A DNA stretch of 64,000 bases, taken from NCBI GenBank assembly GCA_023488455.1, contig JAMDDV010000010.1:62001-126000 (forward strand). Direction: 5' to 3'. Source of the stretch: Actinomycetota bacterium. Its GTDB lineage: Bacteria; Actinomycetota; Humimicrobiia; Hakubellales; JAMDDV01. Shown in pieces: positions 18,504 through 28,638 of the stretch (the first letter of the stretch is position 1; every line of letters starts with the position of its first letter). The position numbers and the translations under genes are program-made. A model generated the notes under the pieces. It was not told the DNA's origin. It was given only the letters and a program-made list of their open reading frames with translations, and did no database searches.

Positions 18504-19760
18504 GGTTGTGCTCGGTTTCATTAGCTTGATCTGAGCAATGCGCTTGCCTATGACGCTGGTGATCGTTATTTTATAGTCCTTGAATTCGATTTCCTCACCC
18601 TGCTTTGGAACGCGGCCGATGTATGAGAATATAAAACCACCCATCGTGTCGAACTCTCCTCCAGAGACTGGTAAACCGGTCTCTTCAATCACTTCCTCTA
18701 TATCCGCTCCGCCTCCAATCAGGAAGTTATTTTTATCGATCTTAACTATCTTGGGAAGCTCCTGATCGTATTCGTCCTGTATTTCGCCCACAATTTCCTC
18801 AAGCAGGTCTTCTACTGTGACCAACCCTGATGTCCCACCGTATTCGTCAAGTGCTACGGCAATGTGGACTTTTAACTTCTGCATCTCCGCAAGTAGCTCG
18901 ACTATCTTTTTTGTCTCGGGGACGAAGTGCACTGGGCGCATAATTTCATCGATCTTTAATTCCTTTCCCTCTTTTGCGTATATTAAGATATCTTTTGCAT
19001 ATATGATGCCGATTATATTATCAATGTCGTCCTCAAATATCGGAATTCGTGAATGTCCTGATTCCTTTATTGTTTTTATGACCTCGGCGGTGGTTGCATT
19101 TTTGTCAACTCCGATCATATCAACTCTTGGAACCATAACTTCATGGACGACGCTATCCGTGAATTCCAGTACGTTATGAATTATCTCCTTTTCCATCTCT
19201 TCGATGACCCCCTCGCGCTCACCGAGGGAGGCCAGCGATTTGATGTCCTCTTCGGTTACGCTTGGCTCATCCTCTTTTAACTTTTTAATGATCGGATAGA
19301 TTGTGGCGTTGCCGATCTTTTTGAATATCCAGGTAAAGGGGGTGAGCAGAATAATCAATATTTTAACGAATCTCGCCAGGCGCAGTGATGATCTGACAGG
19401 TATTTTTGCAGCTACTGTTTTTGGAATTATGTCTCCAAAGATAAGGGTTATAACTGTCCAGACTATCGCCGAAATAAGGACACCGCTGCCTCCAAATAGT
19501 TTAATGAAAAAGGCAGTAGCAAGAGATGTGGATACGATTACCACTATGTTGAGTCCGATCAATAGAGCGCTCAGTAATCTATCGGTGTCTGACGAAACAT
19601 CGCTAGCTGTCTTTGCCTTCCTGTTTCCTTTTTCTGATAGATACTGGAGGCGAAGTTTATTTGCCGAAGTCAGTGCAGTTTCTGAGGCGGACATGGCGGA
19701 TCCAAGCAGCAGCAGTATTATCATGGCCGCCAGAGTTCCAATTAAATAGACAGTGTCCAT
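18489..19760 (-). CDS. CNNM/CorC-type membrane protein (hemolysin-C family)
   Basis: 423 aa. The N-terminal CNNM transmembrane domain (LLLGSAMSASETALTSANK, then three more helices) is followed by a CBS pair (VPRVDMIGVDKNAT and IMRPVHFVPETKKI). A C-terminal CorC/HlyC domain (DTMGGFIFSYIGRVPKQGEE) ends the protein. The family is linked to Mg2+/Co2+ export and was once called hemolysin. It begins 7 bp after the lon stop, so it is probably cotranscribed. Confidence 0.88.
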   Translation of the reverse strand: MDTVYLIGTLAAMIILLLLGSAMSASETALTSANKLRLQYLSEKGNRKAKTASDVSSDTDRLLSALLIGLNIVVIVSTSLATAFFIKLFGGSGVLISAIVWTVITLIFGDIIPKTVAAKIPVRSSLRLARFVKILIILLTPFTWIFKKIGNATIYPIIKKLKEDEPSVTEEDIKSLASLGEREGVIEEMEKEIIHNVLEFTDSVVHEVMVPRVDMIGVDKNATTAEVIKTIKESGHSRIPIFEDDIDNIIGIIYAKDILIYAKEGKELKIDEIMRPVHFVPETKKIVELLAEMQKLKVHIAVALDEYGGTSGLVTVEDLLEEIVGEIQDEYDQELPKIVKIDKNNFLIGGGADIEEVIEETGLPVSGGEFDTMGGFIFSYIGRVPKQGEEIEFKDYKITITSVIGKRIAQIKLMKPSTTLDDL

Positions 19761-19767
19761 TATTTAA

Positions 19768-22149
19768 TCAGGCGTATACACGCCTTTTTTGCTTCTCCTT
19801 TGTCCTCGTAAGCACAAATTTGCAAACCTCTTCAATATCTTCAACGAGCTCGATCTCCAGATCCTTCTTTATCTCATCCGGGATCTCAGTGAGATCTTTC
19901 TCGTTCTTCTTGGGAAGGATCAGCTTCTTTATGCCGGCACGGTGCGCCGCTAACAGTTTTGCCTTCACGCCTCCTATGGGCAGGATCCTACCACGCAGCG
20001 TTATTTCGCCTGTCATTGCGACATCCCTTTTGACCGGCTGTTTGGTTGCAGCTGAGATCAGCGCTATGACAATTGCAATACCGGCTGAGGGCCCATCCTT
20101 GGGTATGGCACCTTCTGGAACATGAATGTGAATATCGTGTTTGTTAAAGAAGCCCGGCTCCAGGTTGAAGTCCTCAGCTTTTGCCTCCACGAAGCTCATC
20201 GCAGCCTTAGCCGACTCCTGCATGACCTCTCCAAGCTGTCCTGTCAGCGTCAGCTTGCCTTCACCAGGATAGAGTATGCATTCGACGAACATTATGTCAC
20301 CGCCCACGGGAGTGACGGCGATGCCTGTGGCAATACCAATCCTGTCCTTGTCCTCGATCTGGCTGGGGAATATTTTGGGAACCCCAAGGTACTTTTCGAT
20401 GTCAGAAGGTTTTATGGTGGTGAACTTAGCACTCTCGCCGTTCTGGACTACCTCTCTGGCGATTTTTCTACAGATGGATGATATCTCTCGCTCCAGGTTT
20501 CTGACCCCCGACTCGCTTGTATATTCGTTTATGATCTTCAGCAGTGCTTTGTCAGTGAATTTTATCTTGAATTTTTCAAGGCCCTGTTCCTTTATCTGTT
20601 TTTTTACGAGGAACTTTTTGGCTATATTTAATTTCTCCTCAGGTCCATATCCAGGTATGTTCAGTGTTTCCATCCTGTCGCGCAGGGTGGGAAGTATGGT
20701 ATCGGCAACATTCGCCGTCGCTATGAACATCACATTTGAAAGATCGTACGGCACGTTTAAATAGTTGTCCTGAAATGCGAAGTTCTGCTCAGGGTCCAGA
20801 ACCTCGAGAAGTGCAGCGGAGGGATCTCCTCTGAAATCGATGCCGACCTTATCAATTTCATCGAGCATGAAAACAGGATTAATTGTCTTCACCTGTGCCA
20901 TTCCCTGAATTATCCTCCCAGGTAATGCACCTACATATGTCCTCCTGTGGCCGCGGATTTCGGCTTCATCGCGTATCCCGCCCAGGGACATCCTGAAGAA
21001 TTTCCTACCCAGCGCTCTTGCAATGGATTGCCCCAGCGATGTCTTGCCGACTCCAGGAGGGCCTATAAAGCAAAGGATGGGGCCTTTTACCTGTCCTTTT
21101 AGTTTTGTTACGGCGAGAAAATCCAGTATATGCTCTTTGACCTTTTCGAGGTTGTAGTGGTCGCTGTCAAGAATTTTCTTAGCTGTATCGATGTTAATTT
21201 TGTCTTCGGTCTTCTCGTTCCACGGAACATCGAGTAACCATTCGAGGTATGTTCTGATCCAGGAGTGCTCAGGAGATGTAGTCGGCATTTTTGATAATCT
21301 ATCGATCTCTTTTAATGCGCGCTCGCTGACCTCTTTCGGCATATTTTTTTCCTCAACGCGTTTTTTCAGTTCGTTGATCTCGGCCTGCGTCTCATCCATC
21401 TCTCCAAGTTCTTCCTGGATTGCTTTTAACTGCTGGCGCAGGAAATATTCCCTCTGAGTTTTGCCCATCTCCTCCTGGACTTTGGACATTATCTGGGTCT
21501 GTAGCTTTAGGCGGCGAAGCTCTTCAGCAAAAAAGTTTGATAGCTTTTCCATCCGCTTCGATATGGACGGTTCTTCAAGTATAAGCTGTCTCTGGTGAGT
21601 ATCTGGCAGGAGATATGAGGCTAACAAATCGACGAGCCTGCCCGGGTCTTCCTGGGCAGTAAGCGTCCCGGCGAGGTCTGTAGGGAACGGGATGCCCAGT
21701 TGAAGGAAATTTTCTATCTGGACCCTCAGCATTATCTTGAATTTCTCAAACTCTTCTGGGGTTACATCGATGATGTCTTCCATCTTTTCAAATCTGATCA
21801 TAAAGAACGGATCTATCTGGGTGAAGCTGGCGATCTTGCCCCGCATGATCCCTTCGACGACACATTTCACACTTCCGTCAGGCAGTCTGAACGTCTGCTT
21901 TACTATGGATGCCGTGCCGTGCTCATAAAGGTCGCCGCTTGCGATGTCTTCCTTTGAGGAGTCCTTCTGTGTAGCCAGCATTACTATATCTTCTTTTCGC
22001 AGGGTTTCATCAAGGGCTATGAGCGATTTGCCCCTGCCAATTAAGAGCGGTATGGAAAGGAATGGGAAAACTACGGTGTTTTTAAGTGCGATTAACGGAA
22101 TCTCTTCTGGTATCCTGATGTTTTCGATTTTATTTTCCTTTTCTCCCAT
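19768..22149 (-). CDS. lon: ATP-dependent protease Lon (LonA)
   Basis: 793 aa, full length for LonA. There is an N-terminal substrate-binding domain (PLIALKNTVVFPFLSIPLL), a coiled-coil middle, and AAA+ Walker A GPPGVGKTS with MLDEIDKVG (Walker B). The protease domain has the catalytic Ser in PKDGPSAGIAI (about residue 680) and the Lys about 40 residues later in GGVKAKLLAAHRAG. It degrades misfolded and regulatory proteins, including labile antitoxins in other bacteria. AAGGG precedes the ATG. It lies 42 bp after the PASTA-kinase gene. Confidence 0.96.
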   Translation of the reverse strand: MGEKENKIENIRIPEEIPLIALKNTVVFPFLSIPLLIGRGKSLIALDETLRKEDIVMLATQKDSSKEDIASGDLYEHGTASIVKQTFRLPDGSVKCVVEGIMRGKIASFTQIDPFFMIRFEKMEDIIDVTPEEFEKFKIMLRVQIENFLQLGIPFPTDLAGTLTAQEDPGRLVDLLASYLLPDTHQRQLILEEPSISKRMEKLSNFFAEELRRLKLQTQIMSKVQEEMGKTQREYFLRQQLKAIQEELGEMDETQAEINELKKRVEEKNMPKEVSERALKEIDRLSKMPTTSPEHSWIRTYLEWLLDVPWNEKTEDKINIDTAKKILDSDHYNLEKVKEHILDFLAVTKLKGQVKGPILCFIGPPGVGKTSLGQSIARALGRKFFRMSLGGIRDEAEIRGHRRTYVGALPGRIIQGMAQVKTINPVFMLDEIDKVGIDFRGDPSAALLEVLDPEQNFAFQDNYLNVPYDLSNVMFIATANVADTILPTLRDRMETLNIPGYGPEEKLNIAKKFLVKKQIKEQGLEKFKIKFTDKALLKIINEYTSESGVRNLEREISSICRKIAREVVQNGESAKFTTIKPSDIEKYLGVPKIFPSQIEDKDRIGIATGIAVTPVGGDIMFVECILYPGEGKLTLTGQLGEVMQESAKAAMSFVEAKAEDFNLEPGFFNKHDIHIHVPEGAIPKDGPSAGIAIVIALISAATKQPVKRDVAMTGEITLRGRILPIGGVKAKLLAAHRAGIKKLILPKKNEKDLTEIPDEIKKDLEIELVEDIEEVCKFVLTRTKEKQKRRVYA

Positions 22150-22191
22150 ATTTAACCCTTTATTTTTTGCTAATTGATATTTTACTATTAT

Positions 22192-24009
22192 TTATATAGA
22201 GCCGTCGCCAATATATATCCTTATGGAAGAGCCCCTGGCAAGTGAGATACCAGCATTTGGCTCCTGTTTTAAAACTACATTTTTCTGATCCTTCGCAGAG
22301 ACTATTTTGATGAGTACTGCTGCAAACCCGCTTCCCTCCACCCTCGCTCTGGCATCATCTGCCTTCATCCCAACTATATCTGGAACTATGGATGTCTCAT
22401 TATTCACGCTTACAATCAGGATTACCTCACTATCTTTTTGTGCACTTGAGCTGGCCCCCGGTTCCTGAGAGATGACTACCCCGACCTCTGTATCCGGGTT
22501 AAACCGGTCCTCTCTTACAGGTATCAGCTTTGCTGCAGTGATCACATTTTTTGCTTCCTCGTAGAGCATACCAACTACAGACGGTACTGTTACCATCTCT
22601 GGTCCTTTGCTGATTGTGAGATCAACCGAGATCCCTTTTGACACGATATCCCCAGCTTTAATTGATTGTTTAATTATAAGGTCTTTTCCCACCTCAATTG
22701 AATGCTCAGAATCAATTTTGCCGATGTTTATGCTGGACTGCTGCAGGATATTCCTTGCCTCACCAATGGTTAAACCTTTTAAGTCTGGCATCATTGTGGT
22801 CTCAACGCCTTTGCTTATTATAACTTCGACAGTCGAGTCTTTTTCGACTTTGGAACCTTCCACAGGGTTCTGACTTATGATGTCACCCGGCTCAACTTCG
22901 TTGTTGTATTTCTGCTCAACGACTGACAGGCGAAGTTTGGCCTCCTCAAGTTTTTTCTGCGCGCTTGAGATATCGATGTTCTTGATGTCGGGCACTACTA
23001 CGATTTCAATCGGTGGTTCTTTTGGCCACAGCAAGAAAGTCAGGATACTGCCAGTCGCCAGCAGGGCTATTATCACAATAAGGTAGCCAAGCGGTCTGAA
23101 GCGAGCTGGCCTATCCTTTTTCCCAAGCTCCCTGGTCCTGTCATCCCGTCTTGCTCCCTCATTTTTCTTCTTGCTCAGCAGAACTTTTGGTGGTTTGACC
23201 TCAAGACAGCCAGCTAATGCTTCCTTAAGCTCTATGGCATTCTGATATCTGTTCAGCGGATCTTTATTAATGGCTTTGAGTATTACCTGCTCCAATCCAT
23301 ATGGTATATCCTCTCTGTAATATGAGGGCTGCAGCGGCACTTCGTATATGTGTTTCATCGCGACTGATATCGGGTTGTCGCCTCTGAAGGGCAGTTCTCC
23401 GGACGCCATTTCATAGATTACAATACCAAGCGAATAAATATCGCTGGTTTGACTTATGCTCTTTGCCTCTGCCTGTTCAGGTGAGATGTAGTTGGCGGTT
23501 CCAAAAACAGCGCTGCCCTGTGTAAGAGTGGACGTGAGAGATTTCGCAATGCCAAAATCAGTTATTTTGAGTATGTCATCATCTGAGATGATGATGTTCT
23601 GTGGTTTTATATCACGATGAATGAGGTCATTTTTGTGCGCAGTGTTGAGTGCATCACATATCTGCATTGAGTATTTTATTATCTTTTCATATGGGAGCGG
23701 ACTTTCCTGCAGGATGATCTCCTTTAGCATCCTTCCCTTGACGTATTCCATGACCAGAAAATAGCAGTTCTCATCGTTTCCCCAGTCGTAAACATCGACA
23801 ATATTTGGATGATGCAGGTTTGCTGCAGCCCTGGCTTCGCGCTTGAACCTCGTGATGAACGTGGGATCAGCAGCGAACTGTGCATGCAGCGTCTTTATGG
23901 CGACTTTCCTTCCAAGTAATATATCGTCTGCGAGGTAGACATCCGCCATGCCGCCGCTGCCAATTTTTTCGACTATTTTATAGCGATCCAGAACTGTTTT
24001 TCCGAGCAT
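22192..24009 (-). CDS. pknB: PASTA-domain Ser/Thr protein kinase (PknB/PrkC type)
   Basis: 605 aa. The kinase domain (1-~265) has the glycine loop GSGGMADVYLADD, Lys39 in VAIKT, the catalytic loop LIHRDIKPQNIII and DFGIAKS. A juxtamembrane segment and one TM (~304-326, LGYLIVIIALLATGSILTFLL) follow. Outside are four PASTA repeats (starting VVVPDIKNIDIS, TMMPDLKGLTIG, VTVPSVVGMLYE and SIVPDIVGMKAD). PASTA domains bind muropeptides/lipid II and couple the kinase to wall growth. It sits directly downstream of pbpA and ftsW/rodA, as in Actinomycetota. Confidence 0.95.
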   Translation of the reverse strand: MLGKTVLDRYKIVEKIGSGGMADVYLADDILLGRKVAIKTLHAQFAADPTFITRFKREARAAANLHHPNIVDVYDWGNDENCYFLVMEYVKGRMLKEIILQESPLPYEKIIKYSMQICDALNTAHKNDLIHRDIKPQNIIISDDDILKITDFGIAKSLTSTLTQGSAVFGTANYISPEQAEAKSISQTSDIYSLGIVIYEMASGELPFRGDNPISVAMKHIYEVPLQPSYYREDIPYGLEQVILKAINKDPLNRYQNAIELKEALAGCLEVKPPKVLLSKKKNEGARRDDRTRELGKKDRPARFRPLGYLIVIIALLATGSILTFLLWPKEPPIEIVVVPDIKNIDISSAQKKLEEAKLRLSVVEQKYNNEVEPGDIISQNPVEGSKVEKDSTVEVIISKGVETTMMPDLKGLTIGEARNILQQSSINIGKIDSEHSIEVGKDLIIKQSIKAGDIVSKGISVDLTISKGPEMVTVPSVVGMLYEEAKNVITAAKLIPVREDRFNPDTEVGVVISQEPGASSSAQKDSEVILIVSVNNETSIVPDIVGMKADDARARVEGSGFAAVLIKIVSAKDQKNVVLKQEPNAGISLARGSSIRIYIGDGSI

Positions 24010-24040
24010 AGGTTATTAAAATAAGATTAGCCATTATATC

Positions 24041-25441
24041 TCAAAACTCCTTTAAATACTCACTTACTATTTCTTTGAACAGATGGGCTGCTTCCACGCC
24101 GCCTGTTCCGCCGTTCTCAACGATGATTGAAAGCGCTATTGCCGGGTTTTTTGCTGGCGCGAAGCCGATGAACCATGAGTGAGGACGTTCATCGGTGCCG
24201 ACCTCAGCAGTTCCCGTCTTTCCAGCGACTTCTGTTCCTGGCACGCAGGCTGCCTTGCCCGTGCCATTTTCAACGACATCTTGCATCATTTCTGAAATTT
24301 TGTCTGCTGTCTGCTTTTCCAATGCTCTGAACAGTATCTTCGAGCCTGTATGCTGTAACAGTTTTCCGTCGCTCGATTTTATATTTTCCAAGAGATGCGG
24401 CTCCATTATTATCCCATCATTTGCGATAGCAGATGCTACCAATGCCATTTGAAGAGGGGTGACGAGAACTTTTGCCTGACCAATTCCCGTCCATGCAAGT
24501 GCAACATCGTCGTTTTGATCGGTAAGCCCGAGCTGGCTTTTTTGTACCGAGAGCTCAAATGGGATTTTATCCCCAAACCCGAACCTTGAGGAGTATCTGG
24601 AGAGCAGATCACTGCCCAGATCCAGGGATAAGGATGCGAAAAAGATATTGCAGGATTTTGCAAATGCCTGCTCTAAATCAACCTCACCATGTGAACTGCC
24701 CTCGAATTCTGTGATCGTATTCCCTTCGACTTTGAGCTCTCCAGCGCAGTTGACGGTTTTATTTATGCCTATCTCGTTCTCCAGGGCAGCTGCCGTTGTT
24801 ATTATCTTGTAGATTGAGCCAGGTGGGTAAAGTCCCATCGTCGCCCTGTTTAAAAAGGGCGCATCCTCATCTCGCAAGAGAACCTCCCAGTCCTCTACGA
24901 GCCTGTTTGGGTCAAATGATGGTGAACTTACAAGCACGAAGACCTCACCGCTTTTGGGGTTCATGGCGACCACCGCGCCACGTCTTCCAGATAGAAGATC
25001 ATATGCTTTTTTTTGTAATCTGGAGTCAATTGTCAGTGTAATTGTGCTGGGTTCATCCGACAGGTTCATTGATATCAGCCTGGAAATCGTTCCAATCAGT
25101 CTAGGCCATTTTTTATGACTTATGTAGTTATCCAGGGCTTGCTCGATGCCAGATTTGCCATATTTTGGATTGAAGAAACCGAGCATGGGTTCAAATATTT
25201 CACCATAAGGGTAGTAGCGCAGGTAAAGTTGTCCATCTTGCTTGCTCTGTGCAAGCAGAGCTCCATCTTTTGAATATATGTCCCCTCTTGGCTCCATTGC
25301 TTCATCAAGTATATATCGCAGATTTTCAGGGTGCCCAAGTACTGTTTGTGGATTTACCAGCTGAGTGTAGATCAGGTTTATCGAGATAGCTGCAAACAGG
25401 ATAACGATAGCAAGAAAAATGTTTTTTATATTTTTATTCAA
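24041..25441 (-). CDS. pbpA: class B penicillin-binding protein (PbpA-like transpeptidase)
   Basis: ~466 aa membrane-anchored transpeptidase: one N-terminal TM (IFLAIVILFAAISINLIY), a dimerisation region, and the active-site motifs SxxK in PPGSIYKIITT, SxN in AKSCNIFF and KTG in VAGKTGTAEVG. It cross-links peptidoglycan together with its FtsW/RodA partner. I chose TTG 25441, which overlaps the ftsW stop and is preceded by GAAGG. Frames starting further upstream would lie inside ftsW. Confidence 0.93.
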   Translation of the reverse strand: MNKNIKNIFLAIVILFAAISINLIYTQLVNPQTVLGHPENLRYILDEAMEPRGDIYSKDGALLAQSKQDGQLYLRYYPYGEIFEPMLGFFNPKYGKSGIEQALDNYISHKKWPRLIGTISRLISMNLSDEPSTITLTIDSRLQKKAYDLLSGRRGAVVAMNPKSGEVFVLVSSPSFDPNRLVEDWEVLLRDEDAPFLNRATMGLYPPGSIYKIITTAAALENEIGINKTVNCAGELKVEGNTITEFEGSSHGEVDLEQAFAKSCNIFFASLSLDLGSDLLSRYSSRFGFGDKIPFELSVQKSQLGLTDQNDDVALAWTGIGQAKVLVTPLQMALVASAIANDGIIMEPHLLENIKSSDGKLLQHTGSKILFRALEKQTADKISEMMQDVVENGTGKAACVPGTEVAGKTGTAEVGTDERPHSWFIGFAPAKNPAIALSIIVENGGTGGVEAAHLFKEIVSEYLKEF

Positions 25442-26702
25442 CTGTGACCTTCTGTCTTTGTGAAATTGAAAGTACAAGCGCGATCGCTATCAGGTTTGAG
25501 AGCATTGAACTCCCACCATAGCTCAGGAACGGTAACGTTATTCCCGTAAGCGGTATCAGTTTTGTAACTCCACCGATTATTATGAAGCACTGCATTGAGA
25601 TTATTGCTCCGATGCCTGTGCATAGCAATTTTCCGAACCGATCATTACAACTCACCGCTGTTCTGAATATGAAAAAGATAAGGGTCAGGTATATTCCAAG
25701 TAGTCCTGTTAAACCCAGCAGACCTATCTCCTCACCAAATGCAGCGAAAATAAAATCGGAGAAGTTGACCGGAACAATGGTCGGCATTCCCAATCCGATG
25801 CCTCTACCTGTTATCCCTCCCGCGGCAAGTGAGATCAATCCCTGGGCTACCTGGTAGCCTGAGCTTGAATAATAGTTCCATGGGCTAAACCAGATTGCTA
25901 TTCGATTTTGTATGTGAGGAAATATCAAATAACATAAATAGGAACCAAGGATGAACAGCATGAGCCCTATGATTATATAAGCTGGTCTTCCAGAACTTGC
26001 GTAGAGCATGATCAGAAAAATGGTAAAGAATAGCAATGATGCCCCCAGATCTTTCTCAAATATGAGCAGCGTGACCGAGAGTCCCCACATTGATATCAGA
26101 GGGCCGATGTGGCGCAAGCCAGCGAGCCGGATCCCAAGGACTTTTCTTGTACCAAGCGAGAGTATATCACTTCTCTCAGAGAGGTAACCTGCCAGGAATA
26201 TCACCATGAATATCTTGCCAATTTCGGACGGCTGGAAGCTTAACCCGGCGATCTTAATCCACAGCCTTGCACCGTTGACTTCAACTCCAAAGAAAGCGGT
26301 TGAAAAGATAAAAATAAATGCAAGTAATCCAAAGATATATTTATAGTTAAACAGTATCTTATATTTTCTAATTGTAAGCGATGTAATGATCAGAGCAAGC
26401 AGTCCTATAAGTATCCAATTAAATTGTAATCTGGCTAGCTTTAGATTTAGCCTGAATATCATGGATAGCCCGGTCATTGCCAGCATATGTACCAGAGGAA
26501 GGAGATAAGGGTTTGGAGTGCTGATAAAAAACCTTATTAGCTGGCCCGTGATGAGAAAGGCGGCAAAGATTATTACAGGTGTTAATATTATTTCAATATC
26601 TGATATCTTTCCTGCTGCCCCGGCTGCGGCATAAAAAAGTAGTGATGTTGTGAAAAAGGAGAGCAAGGTTAACGATCCCTCGGTTAGTCTTTCTTTTATC
26701 AT
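25434..26702 (-). CDS. SEDS peptidoglycan polymerase FtsW/RodA
   Basis: ~422 aa with about ten TM helices. SEDS signatures: VNGARLWIKIAGLSFQPSEI, IFEKDLGASLLFFTIFL, GRGIGLG, FIFAAFGEEIGLLG and LPFLSYGGSSML. It polymerises glycan strands with the adjacent PBP; the position matches mycobacterial rodA. The ATG at 26702 lies just after the phosphatase stop; a TTG at 26717 overlapping that stop is the alternative. Its stop overlaps the PBP start. Confidence 0.93.
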   Translation of the reverse strand: MIKERLTEGSLTLLSFFTTSLLFYAAAGAAGKISDIEIILTPVIIFAAFLITGQLIRFFISTPNPYLLPLVHMLAMTGLSMIFRLNLKLARLQFNWILIGLLALIITSLTIRKYKILFNYKYIFGLLAFIFIFSTAFFGVEVNGARLWIKIAGLSFQPSEIGKIFMVIFLAGYLSERSDILSLGTRKVLGIRLAGLRHIGPLISMWGLSVTLLIFEKDLGASLLFFTIFLIMLYASSGRPAYIIIGLMLFILGSYLCYLIFPHIQNRIAIWFSPWNYYSSSGYQVAQGLISLAAGGITGRGIGLGMPTIVPVNFSDFIFAAFGEEIGLLGLTGLLGIYLTLIFFIFRTAVSCNDRFGKLLCTGIGAIISMQCFIIIGGVTKLIPLTGITLPFLSYGGSSMLSNLIAIALVLSISQRQKVTVE

Positions 26703-26706
26703 CAGG

Positions 26707-27420
26707 TTATATTTCAATCACTATTACCGTGATATTGTCTGGACCGCCCATCATATTTGCTTTTTCGATCAGATCTTTGCAGATCTCCCTTGGCGTGGCA
26801 TCCATGGAGATCGAACTTAAGATATCCCCGCCGTCAACTGTTGAGCTCAGTCCGTCTGTGCATAGAAGCAGTTTGTCGCCGCATGAGGGCTCCAGCCAGA
26901 ATGTATCGACATAGATATCCTGCTGGTAGCCAACAACGTTTGTTATTATGTTTTTATATGGGTGATATCTGGCCTGCTCTGTCGTGATCTGACCTGCTCT
27001 CATCATCTCTTCGACAAGCGAATGGTCGGTTGTGATTTGCCTCAGGGAGCCATTTGAGTAGTAGTATGCTCTGCTGTCACCGGCATTGGCGATCAGACAT
27101 TCTTTATCCTGGATTACGCATAGCGTAACCGTTGTTCCCATGCCGTTTAATTTTTCTTTCTTCTTGCTTTCGGAAAGGATCCTGGAGTTCGCCAGCATTA
27201 TTGCGTCCTGGGCCGCTAAGCCTAAATTTACGCCTTTTCCCTTGTTTAATTCTTTGATCATTGATTTTTTAATAATGTCCACGGCCATTCTGCTGGCAAC
27301 TTCGCCGCCAAGATGTCCGCCCATGCCGTCAGCGACTATAAAGATGTCTTTTTCAGCATAAAAACTATCTTCGTTATTTTGTCTAATTCTTCCGATATCA
27401 GAGTCCGCGTAGTAATTCAC
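26707..27420 (-). CDS. pstP: PP2C-type Ser/Thr protein phosphatase (PstP-like)
   Basis: 237 aa PPM phosphatase. Metal-binding motifs: NNEDSFYAEKDIFIVADGMG with GGHLGGEVAS, ANAGDSRAYYYSNG, LLLCTDGLSSTVD and GGPDNITVIVIEI. It would reverse phosphorylation by the neighbouring kinases. No membrane segment is visible, unlike mycobacterial PstP. It shares a 4-bp overlap with the upstream FHA gene. Confidence 0.94.
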   Translation of the reverse strand: MNYYADSDIGRIRQNNEDSFYAEKDIFIVADGMGGHLGGEVASRMAVDIIKKSMIKELNKGKGVNLGLAAQDAIMLANSRILSESKKKEKLNGMGTTVTLCVIQDKECLIANAGDSRAYYYSNGSLRQITTDHSLVEEMMRAGQITTEQARYHPYKNIITNVVGYQQDIYVDTFWLEPSCGDKLLLCTDGLSSTVDGGDILSSISMDATPREICKDLIEKANMMGGPDNITVIVIEI

Positions 27421-27860
27421 TCTATTTTCTCGATTTTAATAAATGGCTTCCCGATCTGTATTTCCATCCCAGTCTTTAAAACAACCTGGCCCTTTATCAA
27501 TCTTTGTTCTATATGTGTCCCGTTAGTGCTTTGCAGGTCTTCGATCGTAAGATATTCATTTTTGATGTTTCTGATCGCCGCATGGCGCGATGATACAAAT
27601 TCGTTGCCCAAGACGATGTCACATCTTGGGCTGCGTCCTATGTAAATTTTATCAGTGACCTCTACTTTGTATGACCTCTGGTCAGTTGAGTTTAAATTGA
27701 CGGTCAAATGCAATGATTTTCCCGGGTTACTGGTGTCAGATGCCCCATGATTGCTGCTTAGAGATTTCATGTAGTTTTTAAAAATTATGAACAGGAATAA
27801 ATAAACAAAACCCATGAAAGCATATGAAAGTAGATTTATGATGATGTCAGGAAGCTTCAT
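27417..27860 (-). CDS. FHA-domain protein, FhaB/FipA-like, with N-terminal membrane helix
   Basis: 147 aa. One TM (FMGFVYLFLFIIFKNYM) is followed by a short linker and a C-terminal FHA domain with GRSPRCDIVLG, SSRHAAIR and STNGTHIEQR. FHA domains read phospho-Thr on kinase substrates. The mycobacterial homologue links the kinases to cell division. It overlaps the genes on both sides. Confidence 0.9.
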   Translation of the reverse strand: MKLPDIIINLLSYAFMGFVYLFLFIIFKNYMKSLSSNHGASDTSNPGKSLHLTVNLNSTDQRSYKVEVTDKIYIGRSPRCDIVLGNEFVSSRHAAIRNIKNEYLTIEDLQSTNGTHIEQRLIKGQVVLKTGMEIQIGKPFIKIEKIE

Positions 27861-28638
27861 CCCTGCTGTTAATCCTAAAAAGCAGTTTGGTCTTTCCTAT
27901 TACTATTTCATCGCCGTTATGCAGAGCTGAACTGGTAATCATTTCGCCGTTCAGATACGTGCCGTTCGTGCTTCCAAGATCCTCAATTGAGATTGAGCCA
28001 TCGACTTCGGTCGTGACCATCAGGTGATGCCTTGAGACTCCTATATCATCGATCATTATGTCACAATCCTGAGATCTTCCTACAGTAGTCTTTTGGTATA
28101 TCGGGTACACTGGTGTATCGCTCCTGGTTGTTTCTATTAAAATTGGTGTGGCTTTAACCTTTATTTTGCTCGTCCGTTCACAAACATCTGCCCTGTCAAT
28201 TTCATCTTCTGGTATGCCGTCGAGCAGGCTGCTTTCAACCTGAGTTGTTCTTTCAAGCATTTCTGCCTCAATGCTCATTTTCCCCTTAGCAACGGTTTCA
28301 TCGATTTTGAAGATGATCTCAGGTTTATCAATGAAGTGCAGGTTATTTTCTGCTGCATATTGAAAAATATATTCCGTAAGTTCCCTTGTCAATGTGTTTT
28401 TGTAGGGTGATACATTTTCATAATCGGCGCTGTTAAGCTTAATAGTGAAAATGTTAGGCGAATATGTTCTTTTAATTCCCTCGACCGACCTCCTGTGCAT
28501 CTCCTTTGTGATTCCAAAGGCCATTTCTATCGGTTTGACAGAGCTTTTTTCTGTTCGGCTGAAAATTTCGTTAAACAGCTTTTCCAGTCTGTTTTCAATT
28601 CTTTTTAGTAGGTTCACTTTTCGTTTCTTTGCCGCCAA
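27847..28638 (-). CDS. fhaA: FhaA-like protein (DUF3662 + FHA)
   Basis: 263 aa. The N-terminal DUF3662 domain (LLKRIENRLEKLFNEIFSR ... VKPIEMAFGITKEM ... SPNIFTIKLNSADYE) is characteristic of actinobacterial FhaA. The C-terminal FHA domain has GRSQDCDIMIDD, VSRHHLMV and STNGTYLNGE. In mycobacteria FhaA interacts with the kinases and with MviN. The start is TTG at 28638, 44 bp inside the end of the upstream kinase gene. This gene is one of the strongest lineage clues in the window. Confidence 0.92.
   Translation of the reverse strand: MAAKKRKVNLLKRIENRLEKLFNEIFSRTEKSSVKPIEMAFGITKEMHRRSVEGIKRTYSPNIFTIKLNSADYENVSPYKNTLTRELTEYIFQYAAENNLHFIDKPEIIFKIDETVAKGKMSIEAEMLERTTQVESSLLDGIPEDEIDRADVCERTSKIKVKATPILIETTRSDTPVYPIYQKTTVGRSQDCDIMIDDIGVSRHHLMVTTEVDGSISIEDLGSTNGTYLNGEMITSSALHNGDEIVIGKTKLLFRINSRDEAS

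Noticed and set aside
19772..19790. Hairpin GGCGTATACACGCC followed by T-run
   Set aside because: Lies within the last codons of lon and the T-run is on the opposite strand to the gene; no gene ends there on the + strand.
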